Positions 7,368 to 14,317 of a DNA stretch of 15,428 bases are shown in pieces; position 1 is the stretch's first letter; the number at the start of each line of letters is the position of its first letter. Source of the DNA: CAG-238 sp963601575. Its GTDB lineage: Bacteria; Bacillota; Clostridia; Peptostreptococcales; Anaerovoracaceae. The position numbers and the translations under genes were made by a program. The stretch lies in assembly GCA_963601575.1 (NCBI GenBank), contig CAVCFO010000034.1:1-15428 (forward strand), given 5' to 3'. The notes under the pieces are model-generated. The model was not told the origin of the DNA. It searched no databases and worked only from the letters and a program-made list of their open reading frames with translations.

Positions 7368-8786
7368 TTATTCAAATATTTCTTCAAATTCTTTTATGTC
7401 AACTTCTTCCCCTGCGTTTCGCTTCGCCAGGGCTTCCTTTACCCGGTTAAACACATCTTTGGTAAGGTTTGATCTTCTTATGATCAGCGCAACCACAATC
7501 ATTGCCGCTCCCGGAATTACCACAAAGGCATTCTCCACCCATTCGAGCGCAATGGGACTCTGAACCGCAAGCTCGCTGTTAAACCCCGCAAGCTCCAAAA
7601 TCACGCCCAGCATTTGCAGTCCCACCGCGATGGAAAGGGACTCGGAAAGTGCCTGCAATGAAACTACCGCCCCAGAATGTTTTTTCCCGGAGAGAAGCTC
7701 CTCCACCTCGCAAACATCGTAAATCATAGACGGCATCAGCTGCCAATATGTTGCGTTCGCCGCCGCATACAGCAGGCAGACCAAAATCATCATCGGATAG
7801 GAGTCCACACCGATAATTTTTGTCAAAATCATCAGGCTGCCGCATCCTGCCATGACATATTTGAACAAATCTTTTTTGTCAAGCCTTGCCCCAAGCTTCG
7901 TGATGAAGGGCACCGTCGCAACCCCCGCAAGGGTTATCATCAATAGAGTTGTCGAAATCTCTTTTTCCCCAAGTCCCATATTGAATGTCATAAAGAACAC
8001 GCGGTCAGAGGAAAATGTGATATTTGCAATCAGATATGCGAGGCTTGCGCCGATTATGATCTGCACCGGCTTCATCTTGATGAGCTCCCAGTATTCGGCG
8101 AACATCGCCTTGTATGCCGCGAAGATATTTTCCCGCTGTTTCTTCGGCTTTATAAAATTCTTCACGTCGTCATTTTTTATGCTTGTTGCGCAGATAATGA
8201 GTGCCGATGCGCCGCAGATTCCCACGACGAAGCCTGTTATCGACCACGAGCGGGAAAGGCTCATGCCATTTCTCGTGCAGATATCTACCAAAATCGGCGG
8301 CAGAACCATTCCAATGCACATCCCAACCTGATTGAATATATAGGAAAACGAACGAAGCACGGTTCGCTCGTTATAGTCGTCTGTAAGCTCCGAACCCCAG
8401 GTAAGGTAAGGCACGAAGAATGAGGAGAAACAAGTCCAGTACGCCAGCACCATCACAAGATAATAAATAATCCTCACCGCAGGCGATGCGTCGATTGCCG
8501 TAAACAAAAGCCCCGTCACAAAGATGACCGGAATTGCGGCGCCCAAAAGAAACGGCTTTCGCTTCCCGTAGCGGGTAATCGCATGGTCTGACTCAAAGCC
8601 CACAATAGGGGCGCACAGTGCCTCCCACACGGAGCCTGCCGCGCAGATTGCTCCCGCCGCCGCAGGGCTTATCCCTGCCACCGTTGTCAAAAATAGCAAG
8701 AGATAGGTTCCCGCCAGCATATACAGGGCATTGTCGCAGGTTCCCCCGATTCCGTAAGAAAGCTTTGTTCTAAAGGGCAATTTCAT
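7368..8786 (-). CDS. GPH-family (MelB-like) sugar/cation symporter
   Basis: This is a 472-residue polytopic membrane protein in the usual size range for glycoside-pentoside-hexuronide:cation symporters within the major facilitator superfamily. It begins 'KLSYGIGGTCDNALY' and has the family loop 'GFESDHAITRYGKRKPFLLG' (about 63-82) between helices 2 and 3. About 12 hydrophobic segments are visible, with a central cytoplasmic loop near residues 205-225 and a charged C-terminal tail. The family moves sugars or glycosides with Na+ or H+ across the cytoplasmic membrane. The substrate cannot be inferred, because no glycosidase or sugar-catabolic gene is adjacent. GGAGGA lies a few bases upstream of ATG 8786. 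A possible extended -10 promoter is at 8860-8865. Confidence 0.85.
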   Translation of the reverse strand: MKLPFRTKLSYGIGGTCDNALYMLAGTYLLLFLTTVAGISPAAAGAICAAGSVWEALCAPIVGFESDHAITRYGKRKPFLLGAAIPVIFVTGLLFTAIDASPAVRIIYYLVMVLAYWTCFSSFFVPYLTWGSELTDDYNERTVLRSFSYIFNQVGMCIGMVLPPILVDICTRNGMSLSRSWSITGFVVGICGASALIICATSIKNDDVKNFIKPKKQRENIFAAYKAMFAEYWELIKMKPVQIIIGASLAYLIANITFSSDRVFFMTFNMGLGEKEISTTLLMITLAGVATVPFITKLGARLDKKDLFKYVMAGCGSLMILTKIIGVDSYPMMILVCLLYAAANATYWQLMPSMIYDVCEVEELLSGKKHSGAVVSLQALSESLSIAVGLQMLGVILELAGFNSELAVQSPIALEWVENAFVVIPGAAMIVVALIIRRSNLTKDVFNRVKEALAKRNAGEEVDIKEFEEIFE

Positions 8787-8859
8787 AATTTTCCTCCATC
8801 ATCACCGATACACCATCGATATATTCCGTTCATTCAGTTCGATATCTATCCGCGTATCT

Positions 8860-8868
8860 ATTGTAACA
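8860..8868 (-). promoter_or_regulatory. Possible extended -10 promoter for the GPH transporter
   Basis: On the minus strand TGTTACAAT (8868-8860) fits TGn followed by a -10 box. No good -35 box lies 17 nt upstream, so this is weak. It lies within the 3' end and just past the stop of the AEC remnant, about 75 nt from the transporter start. Confidence 0.3.
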
Positions 8869-8875
8869 CAGATTC

Positions 8876-9062
8876 CTAAAACATTCCCATACTTTTTAGC
8901 GCAAAAATCCACAGAAACATAGTAAAACATGCAAGGCCGGAGGAGAAAACCACCGCGTCCCCCGCCAGCTCGTAGTCGCTGTCCATTTCCTGCGCCATAG
9001 GAAATGAAAACTGGCAGCACAGCCTGTGCTGCCACTAAAAAATTACTTGCCAATGCACTCAT
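8876..9062 (-). pseudogene. Internally deleted AEC-family (auxin efflux carrier type) transporter remnant
   Basis: Two parts of one family are joined out of frame. From ATG 9062 the first frame reads 'MSALASNFLVAAQAVLPVF', typical of the first helix of AEC transporters. After the join (about 9001-9008) a different frame reads 'SFPMAQEMDSDYELAG', continues 'DAVVFSSGLACFTMF' and ends 'LWIFALKSMGMF' with TAG at 8878-8876. That matches the last helix and end of the same family. Full proteins have about 300 residues, so roughly 240 internal residues are missing. The undisturbed first frame would run on as meaningless sequence to 8802. There is no good ribosome site, and the ATG is 6 nt after the dnaJ stop. 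The family assignment is from memory of its conserved ends. Confidence 0.75.
9002..9034 (-). terminator. Intrinsic terminator of the hrcA-grpE-dnaK-dnaJ operon
   Basis: On the minus strand a perfect 10-bp stem, TGGCAGCACA and TGTGCTGCCA with loop GGC (9034-9012), is followed by GTTTTCATTT. It starts 35 nt after the dnaJ stop codon. The same bases encode 'AAQAVLP' of the AEC remnant, so coding debris seems to supply the terminator. The T tract is short but the stem is strong. Confidence 0.6.
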
Positions 9063-9068
9063 AGTATT

Positions 9069-10223
9069 TTAACTGAACAAATCTTTGAACTTTTCCTTGA
9101 AACTTGTCTTCTTCTGATAGCAATCCTCACTGAGCTCCCTACCCATGTCCTCGATGGCTTTCTTTTGCTTATGGCTCAGTTTTGTAGGAACCTCAAGGGT
9201 CACCTTTACATAAAGGTCGCCCTTTGCCTCACGTTTGAGGTACTTGACGCCCTTTTCTCTCAGCCTGAATGTGGTTCCCGGCTGCGTGCCCGCAGGAACC
9301 TTGTAAGAAACCTTGCCATCAAGGGTAGGAACGATTATTTCTGCGCCCAGAGCCGCCTGATCAAAGGTAATCGGGATTTCCAGATAAAGATCCGCACCGC
9401 TGCGTTTGAATACCTTATGCGGTTTTACATTAAGCACGATGTAAAGATCCCCCGCAGGGCCGCCGTTTATGCCAGGCTCCCCTTGTCCCCTGATAGGGAT
9501 TACGCTTTCGTTGTCAACTCCCGCCGGAATGTCCACAGAAATAGTAACGTTCTTTTTAATCTTGCCCTGTCCTTTGCAGTCCGGACAAGCCTCTTCGATT
9601 ATCTTGCCGCTGCCGCCGCACTGGTCGCAGGTGGTAACGGTCTGGAACTGTCCGAAAGGCGTTCTCTGAGCCTGGCTGATTTGCCCGCTGCCGCCGCATT
9701 TTGGACAGGTTTTCTTGGTTGTTCCCGGTTTTGCGCCGTCGCCCTTGCAGGTCGGACATTGCACAAATTTGTTAAGTTCTATCTTCTTGCTTGTGCCAAA
9801 GGCAGCCTCTTCAAAGGTGATCGTAATCGCTCTCTGAATGTCTCTGCCCTTTCTCGGCTGGTTGCTTCTTCTCTGCTGACCGCCTCCGAAACCGCCGCCG
9901 AAAGCACTTCCAAACATATCGAATATATCTTCAAAGCCACCGAAACCGCCCGCGCCGCCGAAGCCGCCGAATCCTGCGCCTCCGAAGCCGCTCGGGTCAA
10001 CTCCCGCATGACCGAATCTGTCATATTTACTCTTTTTGTCGGGGTCGGACAGAACGCTGTATGCTTCGTTGACTTCTTTGAATTTTTCTTCTGCTTCCTT
10101 GTTTCCGGGATTCTTGTCGGGATGATATTTCATTGCCATCTTTCTGAAGGCTTTTTTTATCTCATCCTCGCTTGCTCCCTTCTGCAAGCCAAGCACCTCG
10201 TAATAATCGCGTTTTTCTGCCAT
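9069..10223 (-). CDS. dnaJ: Chaperone DnaJ (Hsp40, type I)
   Basis: DnaJ is the co-chaperone that delivers unfolded protein to DnaK and stimulates its ATPase. This is a 384-residue type I protein of normal length. The J domain (1-70) has 'HPD' at 34-36. A Gly/Phe-rich stretch runs from about 77 to 125. Four CxxCxGxG zinc-binding motifs have cysteines at 156/159, 173/176, 199/202 and 213/216, and the substrate-binding C-terminal beta domains follow. All expected residues are present. ATG 10223 follows GAGAGG. It is the last intact gene of the heat-shock operon, 92 nt after dnaK. A stem-loop lies in that gap, and a terminator-like hairpin lies 35 nt past its stop. Confidence 0.98.
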   Translation of the reverse strand: MAEKRDYYEVLGLQKGASEDEIKKAFRKMAMKYHPDKNPGNKEAEEKFKEVNEAYSVLSDPDKKSKYDRFGHAGVDPSGFGGAGFGGFGGAGGFGGFEDIFDMFGSAFGGGFGGGQQRRSNQPRKGRDIQRAITITFEEAAFGTSKKIELNKFVQCPTCKGDGAKPGTTKKTCPKCGGSGQISQAQRTPFGQFQTVTTCDQCGGSGKIIEEACPDCKGQGKIKKNVTISVDIPAGVDNESVIPIRGQGEPGINGGPAGDLYIVLNVKPHKVFKRSGADLYLEIPITFDQAALGAEIIVPTLDGKVSYKVPAGTQPGTTFRLREKGVKYLKREAKGDLYVKVTLEVPTKLSHKQKKAIEDMGRELSEDCYQKKTSFKEKFKDLFS

Positions 10224-10261
10224 ATTAAACCTCTCTCGTCAATTTATTTGTTCTCGTTATA

Positions 10262-10304
10262 CCCGAAACGCCGAAGCAATTTCTGCTCCGGCAACGGGTT
10301 TTTT
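10262..10304 (+). other. Stem-loop between dnaK and dnaJ with a T tract on the antisense side
   Basis: An inner 9-bp stem, GCCGAAGCA (10270-10278) and TGCTCCGGC (10284-10292), has one G-T pair. An outer CCCG/CGGG extends it, and T6 follows at 10299-10304 on the plus strand. As a terminator it would stop transcripts running against the operon. In the operon's mRNA the same hairpin has no T tract, so it is more likely an mRNA-stability or processing structure there. Both roles are inferred. Confidence 0.55.
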
Positions 10305-10315
10305 CGAGTTTATCT

Positions 10316-12199
10316 TTATTTGTTGCCGTCGTCAACAACGGTGTAGTCTGCGTCAACTACATTGTCATCCGCAGGGCCTGCCTGAGCTCCTTGATCCTGA
10401 GCACCGGCGCCCATATCTGCGCCTGCACCGCCCATGCCTGCCGCGCCGGCAGCCTGAGCAGCCTGAGCCTGTTCATAGAGCTTTGTGGAAATGATGTGGA
10501 ATTTTTCTGTCAAAGCTTCTGTCTTTTCTTTTATCTGATCTACGGTCCCGTTGCTCAGAACCGCCTGAAGCTGGTCCTTTGCGTCGGTGATCTGAGTCTT
10601 TTCGTCTTCGGAAATCTTGCCCTCAAGCTCCTTGAGAGATTTTTCGGTTTCGTAGATCAAAGACTCTGCTCTGTTTCTAATCTCCACTTCTTCTTTTCTC
10701 TTCTTGTCCTCTTCGGCATACTGTTCAGCTTCCTTAACCTTCTTGTTTATTTCATCTTCGGAAAGGTTGGTGGAGGAAGTGATGGTGATTCTCTGCTCTT
10801 TGCCTGTTCCCATATCCTTTGCGCTTACGTTTACGATGCCGTTAGCGTCGATATCGAATGTAACTTCGATCTGCGGGATCCCGCGAGGAGCAGGCGCAAT
10901 GCCTGTAAGCTGGAATCTGCCGAGGGTTGTATTTCCTGCTGCCATTTCTCTTTCGCCCTGCATTACGTGAATGTCAACTGCCGTCTGGTTATCTGCTGCT
11001 GTTGAGAAGATCTGGCTCTTCTTTGTAGGAATCGTCGTATTTCTTTCGATGAGCTTTGTTGCAACGCCGCCCAGGGTTTCGATGGAAAGCGAAAGCGGAG
11101 TAACATCCAGAAGAAGTACGTCGTGAACTTCGCCTGTAAGAACGCCTGCCTGAATTGCGGCGCCGATTGCTACGCATTCGTCCGGGTTGATGCCCTTGAA
11201 CGGTTCTTTGCCAGTTACTTTCTTGACTGCTTCCTGAACAGCCGGGATTCTTGTGGAACCGCCTACCAGGATAACCTTTGCGATGTCGGCATTTGTAACG
11301 CCTGCGTCTCTCATTGCCTTGTTCATAGGCTCGATGGTTCTCTGTACCAGATGCTCTGTGAGCTGGTCGAATTTTGCTCTTGTGATGTCTTCGTTCATGT
11401 GGAGCGGGCCGTCAGCCGTTACGGTTATGAACGGAAGATTGATATTTGCTGTCTGGGAGCCGGAAAGCTCTTTCTTTGCCTTTTCTGCGGCTTCTTTCAA
11501 TCTCTGGAGTGCCATCTTGTCGGCTCTGAGGTCTACGCCGTGTTCCTTTGCGAATTTGTCCGCAAGGTAGTTCATCAATACTTCGTCGAAGTCGTCGCCG
11601 CCAAGGTGAGTGTCGCCGTTGGTTGCAAGTACTTCGAATACGCCGTCGCCAAGTTCAAGAATGGATACATCGAATGTGCCGCCGCCAAGGTCGTATACCA
11701 AAATCTTATGGGAGCCTTCTTCCTTGTCAAGTCCGTATGCAAGGGACGCTGCGGTAGGCTCGTTGATGATTCTCTTTACTTCAAGACCTGCGATTCTGCC
11801 TGCGTCTTTGGTTGCCTGTTTCTGAGCGTCTGAGAAGTAAGCCGGAACCGTAATAACAGCTTCTGTAACCTTTTCGCCAAGATAGCTTTCCGCGTCTCCC
11901 TTTAACTTTGTAAGGATCATTGCCGAAATGTCCTGCGGAGTGTAGTCCTTGCCGTCGATGGTTACCTTGTAGTTTTCTCCCATGTGTCTCTTGATGGACG
12001 AAATTGTTCTGTCAGGGTTTGTAACCGCCTGTCTCTTTGCGGTTTCGCCTACCAATCTTTCTCCGTCTTTCTTGAAGCCGACTACGGATGGAGTCGTTCT
12101 CATGCCTTCTGCGTTGGCGATAACCGTAGGTTCGCCGCCTTCTAATACTGCTACGCAACTATTTGTTGTTCCTAAATCGATACCAATTACCTTTGCCAT
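10316..12199 (-). CDS. dnaK: Chaperone DnaK (Hsp70)
   Basis: DnaK is the ATP-dependent Hsp70 chaperone; it cycles with DnaJ and GrpE on unfolded proteins in the cytoplasm. It has 627 residues. The N-terminal ATPase domain starts 'VIGIDLGTTNSCVAV' and contains 'DLGGGTFDVSILE'. The substrate-binding domain starts around 'DVTPLSLSIETLGG', and the helical lid ends in an Ala/Gly/Gln-rich tail with 'VVDADYTVVDD'. The ATPase domain lacks the roughly 24-residue insert of Gram-negative DnaK (after 'KRHMG'), as in Bacillota. I chose ATG 12199 because AAGGAGG lies 8 nt upstream. A TTG eight codons further up is not credible, as it would place the ribosome site inside the gene. The 234-nt gap to grpE is unusually long and carries repeats. 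Confidence 0.98.
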   Translation of the reverse strand: MAKVIGIDLGTTNSCVAVLEGGEPTVIANAEGMRTTPSVVGFKKDGERLVGETAKRQAVTNPDRTISSIKRHMGENYKVTIDGKDYTPQDISAMILTKLKGDAESYLGEKVTEAVITVPAYFSDAQKQATKDAGRIAGLEVKRIINEPTAASLAYGLDKEEGSHKILVYDLGGGTFDVSILELGDGVFEVLATNGDTHLGGDDFDEVLMNYLADKFAKEHGVDLRADKMALQRLKEAAEKAKKELSGSQTANINLPFITVTADGPLHMNEDITRAKFDQLTEHLVQRTIEPMNKAMRDAGVTNADIAKVILVGGSTRIPAVQEAVKKVTGKEPFKGINPDECVAIGAAIQAGVLTGEVHDVLLLDVTPLSLSIETLGGVATKLIERNTTIPTKKSQIFSTAADNQTAVDIHVMQGEREMAAGNTTLGRFQLTGIAPAPRGIPQIEVTFDIDANGIVNVSAKDMGTGKEQRITITSSTNLSEDEINKKVKEAEQYAEEDKKRKEEVEIRNRAESLIYETEKSLKELEGKISEDEKTQITDAKDQLQAVLSNGTVDQIKEKTEALTEKFHIISTKLYEQAQAAQAAGAAGMGGAGADMGAGAQDQGAQAGPADDNVVDADYTVVDDGNK

Positions 12200-12251
12200 T
12201 TTATTTTCCTCCTTGATTTTCAAGTTTTAGTTCTAATTTGTTTTTTGTTTT

Positions 12252-12308
12252 CGCCACGGGCGATTTTAACTTATATATTATTCAACCAACAACGCCACGG
12301 GCGATTTT
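12252..12308. repeat. Two copies of a 16-bp direct repeat upstream of dnaK
   Basis: CGCCACGGGCGATTTT occurs at 12252-12267 and again at 12293-12308, 41 bp apart. Each copy can form a tiny CGCC-ACG-GGCG hairpin followed by ATTTT on the plus strand. The intervening sequence is A/T-rich. The function is unknown; duplicated insertion debris or a regulator site are both possible. Confidence 0.8.
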
Positions 12309-12321
12309 CTTGATGCGCCGG

Positions 12322-12425
12322 AAATTTTTCGTTATGCAAGGCGCCGAGTGCGGAACGAAGCGGAATGTACTGATGCGTACATGAGCATCGGATTCGCGCT
12401 TGGCAACACAGCAGAACAGAAAATT
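12322..12425 (+). repeat. Imperfect palindromic element between grpE and dnaK
   Basis: Two 28-nt arms, 12343-12370 and 12377-12404, flank the 6-nt loop TGATGC. The first 12 base pairs at the base are continuous if three G-U pairs are allowed on the plus strand. The last six (ATGTAC/GTACAT) are perfect, and the middle is unpaired. Weaker complementarity, AATTTTTCGTT against AACAGAAAATT, extends the element to about 104 bp. It begins 8 nt past the grpE stop. The form resembles small dispersed hairpin repeats (REP- or MITE-like); whether it is dispersed in this genome cannot be seen here. Confidence 0.6.
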
Positions 12426-12433
12426 AACAAGCA

Positions 12434-13054
12434 TCAGTTTGATACTTTGACCATGGATGCCCTTACCACTCTGCCGTTCAAGAGATACCCCTTTTGCAAC
12501 ACCTCTATAACCTTGCCGCTTTCGTACTGGGCACTGTCTTCGGTCATCACGGCGTTGTGGAAGTTCGGGTCAAAATCCTCGCCGAGGCATTTTATTTCGG
12601 TGACCCCTGCTCTTTCGAGCACAGCCAATAGCTGTTTTAGGATCATCTCCATTCCTTCGAGGAACTTATCGCCGCCTGTTCCGGCTGCGATAGCTCTCTC
12701 AAAATTATCTATTACATCAAGCAGTTCTTTCACGATTTTCTCGTTTGCGAACGCATAAATGTCGCTTTTTTCTTTTTCTGTTCGGCGCTTGAAGTTTTGG
12801 AAGTCTGCCATGAGCCTCATGTATTTCGCATTCAGCTCTTCCTCCGGATCTTTTTCTGCTGCCTGCTTCTGCTCTGCTTCACCGGCCCCCGCCTCCTGCT
12901 TTCCATCTTCTTTTTCGCCGGGTTTTTCTCCGGACTTTTCTCCGGATTTTTCGCCAGGATTTTTGCACGCCTCTTCAGGCTTCAAATCTTCTTCGGTTTC
13001 GGGCAAATCCGCGCCCGCCTCCGCCTCTCTTTTTTTATTTTCTTCACTTGTCAT
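12434..13054 (-). CDS. grpE: Nucleotide exchange factor GrpE
   Basis: GrpE releases ADP from DnaK and so resets the Hsp70 cycle. It has 206 residues. Residues 1 to about 65 are charged and disordered, rich in Glu, Lys and Gly, with a short 'GEKS/GEKP' repeat. A long helix follows ('LMADFQNFKRRTEKEK') and then the C-terminal beta domain ('GEDFDPNFHNAVM', 'LLNGRVVRASMVKVS'). I chose ATG 13054, which has GGAGG 9 nt upstream. Its first 11 bases overlap the end of hrcA, so translation is probably coupled. An upstream in-frame start inside hrcA lacks a comparable site. The tandem repeats in the disordered tail are encoded by imperfect 12-bp DNA repeats (about 12918-12961) and may vary between strains. 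Confidence 0.97.
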   Translation of the reverse strand: MTSEENKKREAEAGADLPETEEDLKPEEACKNPGEKSGEKSGEKPGEKEDGKQEAGAGEAEQKQAAEKDPEEELNAKYMRLMADFQNFKRRTEKEKSDIYAFANEKIVKELLDVIDNFERAIAAGTGGDKFLEGMEMILKQLLAVLERAGVTEIKCLGEDFDPNFHNAVMTEDSAQYESGKVIEVLQKGYLLNGRVVRASMVKVSN

Positions 13055-14093
13055 CCTCGTTACCTCCGCTTTCAAGTTTGAATGTATCATTTAAGTTGTC
13101 TGTCAAATATTCGATGATCGATGTTACCTCGCCATATTTCATTCTGGTAGGACCGATGACGCCGATTTTTCCCACTAACTTTCCGTCCACATGGTAGCTT
13201 GCGGTAATCAGCGAACAGTCCTGCATGATGTCGTCGGAATTTTCCTCGCCGATGGTAACCATGATTCCGTCCTCTCTTTCTATCAGCTTCTTCGTAAGTT
13301 CTTCCTTTTGGCTGAGCATTTCGATAAAGCTCTTTGCCTTGGAGATGTCGCTATATTCCGGAATGTCGAAGATGTTTGTGAGGCCCTCCATATAGAGGTT
13401 TACGTTCAGCATATCCTCAAGGGTTTTGAGGAAGCTTGGCATTACGTCCTCGGCAAGTCCGCTCATTGCAACGATGTCCGTCTCCACGTTTGCGATTATA
13501 TTATTGGTAAGCGCCTGGCTTATGGTCTTTCCTTTATAATTGTATGTCATGGTCTTGGAAAGTAGCTGGAGCTTTTCTTCTGTATAAGGCACGCTCATGC
13601 GCACCGCCTTGTTAGAAACCTTGCCGCTTTCGCTGACTATCATGAGTATCACCGTCTGCTCGTCTACCGGAAGCAGGTTGATGTATTTTAGCACATCCTC
13701 GTCCTTGCTTGGGGTAAGGGCAAAGGATGTAAGGCTCGTAATCTCCGAAAGCACGCTTGCCGCGTGTTCGATGGTCTTTTCAAAATTGCTTACCCTGCTG
13801 TGGAGCCTGCTTGCGATGATGTTTTTTTCCTCTTTGGTAAGTTCCTTTTTTTCCATCAAAGCGTTTACATAGAGTCTGTAAGCCTTGTCCGAAGGAACTC
13901 TGCCTGCCGATGTGTGGGGATGTGTAAGGTACCCCATCTCCTCAAGGTCGGCCATTTCGTTTCTTATGGTCGCGGGGCTGTACCCAAGCTCCGGCTTCTT
14001 TGAAAGGGTTCTGGAGCCCACCGGTTCTGCGGTTCTGACATAATCTGCAATAATTGCCTGCAAAACCTTTAGCTTTCGTTCGCTTAATTCCAT
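13044..14093 (-). CDS. hrcA: Heat-inducible transcription repressor HrcA
   Basis: HrcA binds CIRCE operators and represses chaperone operons at normal temperature; GroEL is known to assist its activity in Bacillus. It has 349 residues. The N-terminal winged helix runs through 'MELSERKLKVLQAI', 'PVGSRTLSKK', 'YSPATIRNEMADLEEMGYL' and 'HTSAGRVPSDKAYR'. The C-terminal part includes 'VIGPTRMKYGEVTSIIEYL', the family's typical end. I chose ATG 14093, where the family's proteins begin, with AAGGAGG 9 nt upstream. The longer open frame to 14207 would start inside the CIRCE element and is rejected. It is the first gene of the operon, overlaps grpE by 11 bp, and should autoregulate through the CIRCE at 14197-14223. 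Confidence 0.98.
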   Translation of the reverse strand: MELSERKLKVLQAIIADYVRTAEPVGSRTLSKKPELGYSPATIRNEMADLEEMGYLTHPHTSAGRVPSDKAYRLYVNALMEKKELTKEEKNIIASRLHSRVSNFEKTIEHAASVLSEITSLTSFALTPSKDEDVLKYINLLPVDEQTVILMIVSESGKVSNKAVRMSVPYTEEKLQLLSKTMTYNYKGKTISQALTNNIIANVETDIVAMSGLAEDVMPSFLKTLEDMLNVNLYMEGLTNIFDIPEYSDISKAKSFIEMLSQKEELTKKLIEREDGIMVTIGEENSDDIMQDCSLITASYHVDGKLVGKIGVIGPTRMKYGEVTSIIEYLTDNLNDTFKLESGGNEDDK

Positions 14094-14145
14094 ATCCTGT
14101 GGCCTCCTTTCATATTTCGTATCTCGTCTATCGTCTATCAAATTT

Positions 14146-14165
14146 CTCAAAGCTTTTGCTCTGAG
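14146..14165 (-). other. Small stem-loop in the hrcA leader
   Basis: On the minus strand CTCAGAGC-AAAA-GCTTTGAG forms an 8-bp stem with one G-U pair. It lies between CIRCE and the hrcA ribosome site. Any role, for example in mRNA stability, is inferred. Confidence 0.4.
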
Positions 14166-14196
14166 TTTTTTACTTTTGCTCATCGAATTTTGTTTG

Positions 14197-14223
14197 TTAG
14201 CACTCATTGCGTTGGAGTGCTAA
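14197..14223. promoter_or_regulatory. CIRCE operator (HrcA binding site)
   Basis: TTAGCACTC, nine spacer bases and GAGTGCTAA form a perfect match to the CIRCE consensus. It lies directly downstream of the predicted start of the hrcA promoter and about 100 nt before the hrcA start codon, the standard arrangement for HrcA autoregulation. Confidence 0.98.
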
Positions 14224-14235
14224 CTTCATGTTATA

Positions 14236-14264
14236 AATATACCCCGTTTTTCGGATTTAGTCAA
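14236..14264 (-). promoter_or_regulatory. Sigma-A promoter of the hrcA operon
   Basis: On the minus strand, TTGACT (14264-14259) is separated by 17 nt from TATATT (14241-14236). The predicted start near 14229 is just upstream of CIRCE, so bound HrcA would block initiation or early elongation. Confidence 0.85.
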
Positions 14265-14317
14265 TGTTTTTCAAAAAGTTTTTTGTGTATTTTTGGTGAA
14301 GATGCTTAGATGAACCT

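Noticed and set aside
8802..9062. An 86-codon minus-strand frame as a real small protein
   Set aside because: Its first part is AEC-like, but past the deletion junction the AEC sequence continues in another frame, so the remainder is nonsense.
9165..10346. A 393-codon plus-strand open frame opposite dnaJ
   Set aside because: dnaJ on the minus strand has every family motif. The antisense frame is a shadow of its codon use and extends into the intergenic hairpin.
12200..12223. An upstream TTG start for DnaK
   Set aside because: The AAGGAGG site lies between this TTG and the ATG at 12199, so the ATG is the start.
12348..12758. A 136-codon plus-strand frame over the palindromic element and grpE
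   Set aside because: It is antisense to grpE and begins within the repeat element; no domain or ribosome site supports it.
14094..14207. A 38-residue N-terminal extension of HrcA
   Set aside because: It would start inside the CIRCE operator. The conserved family start is at 14093, with AAGGAGG at correct spacing.
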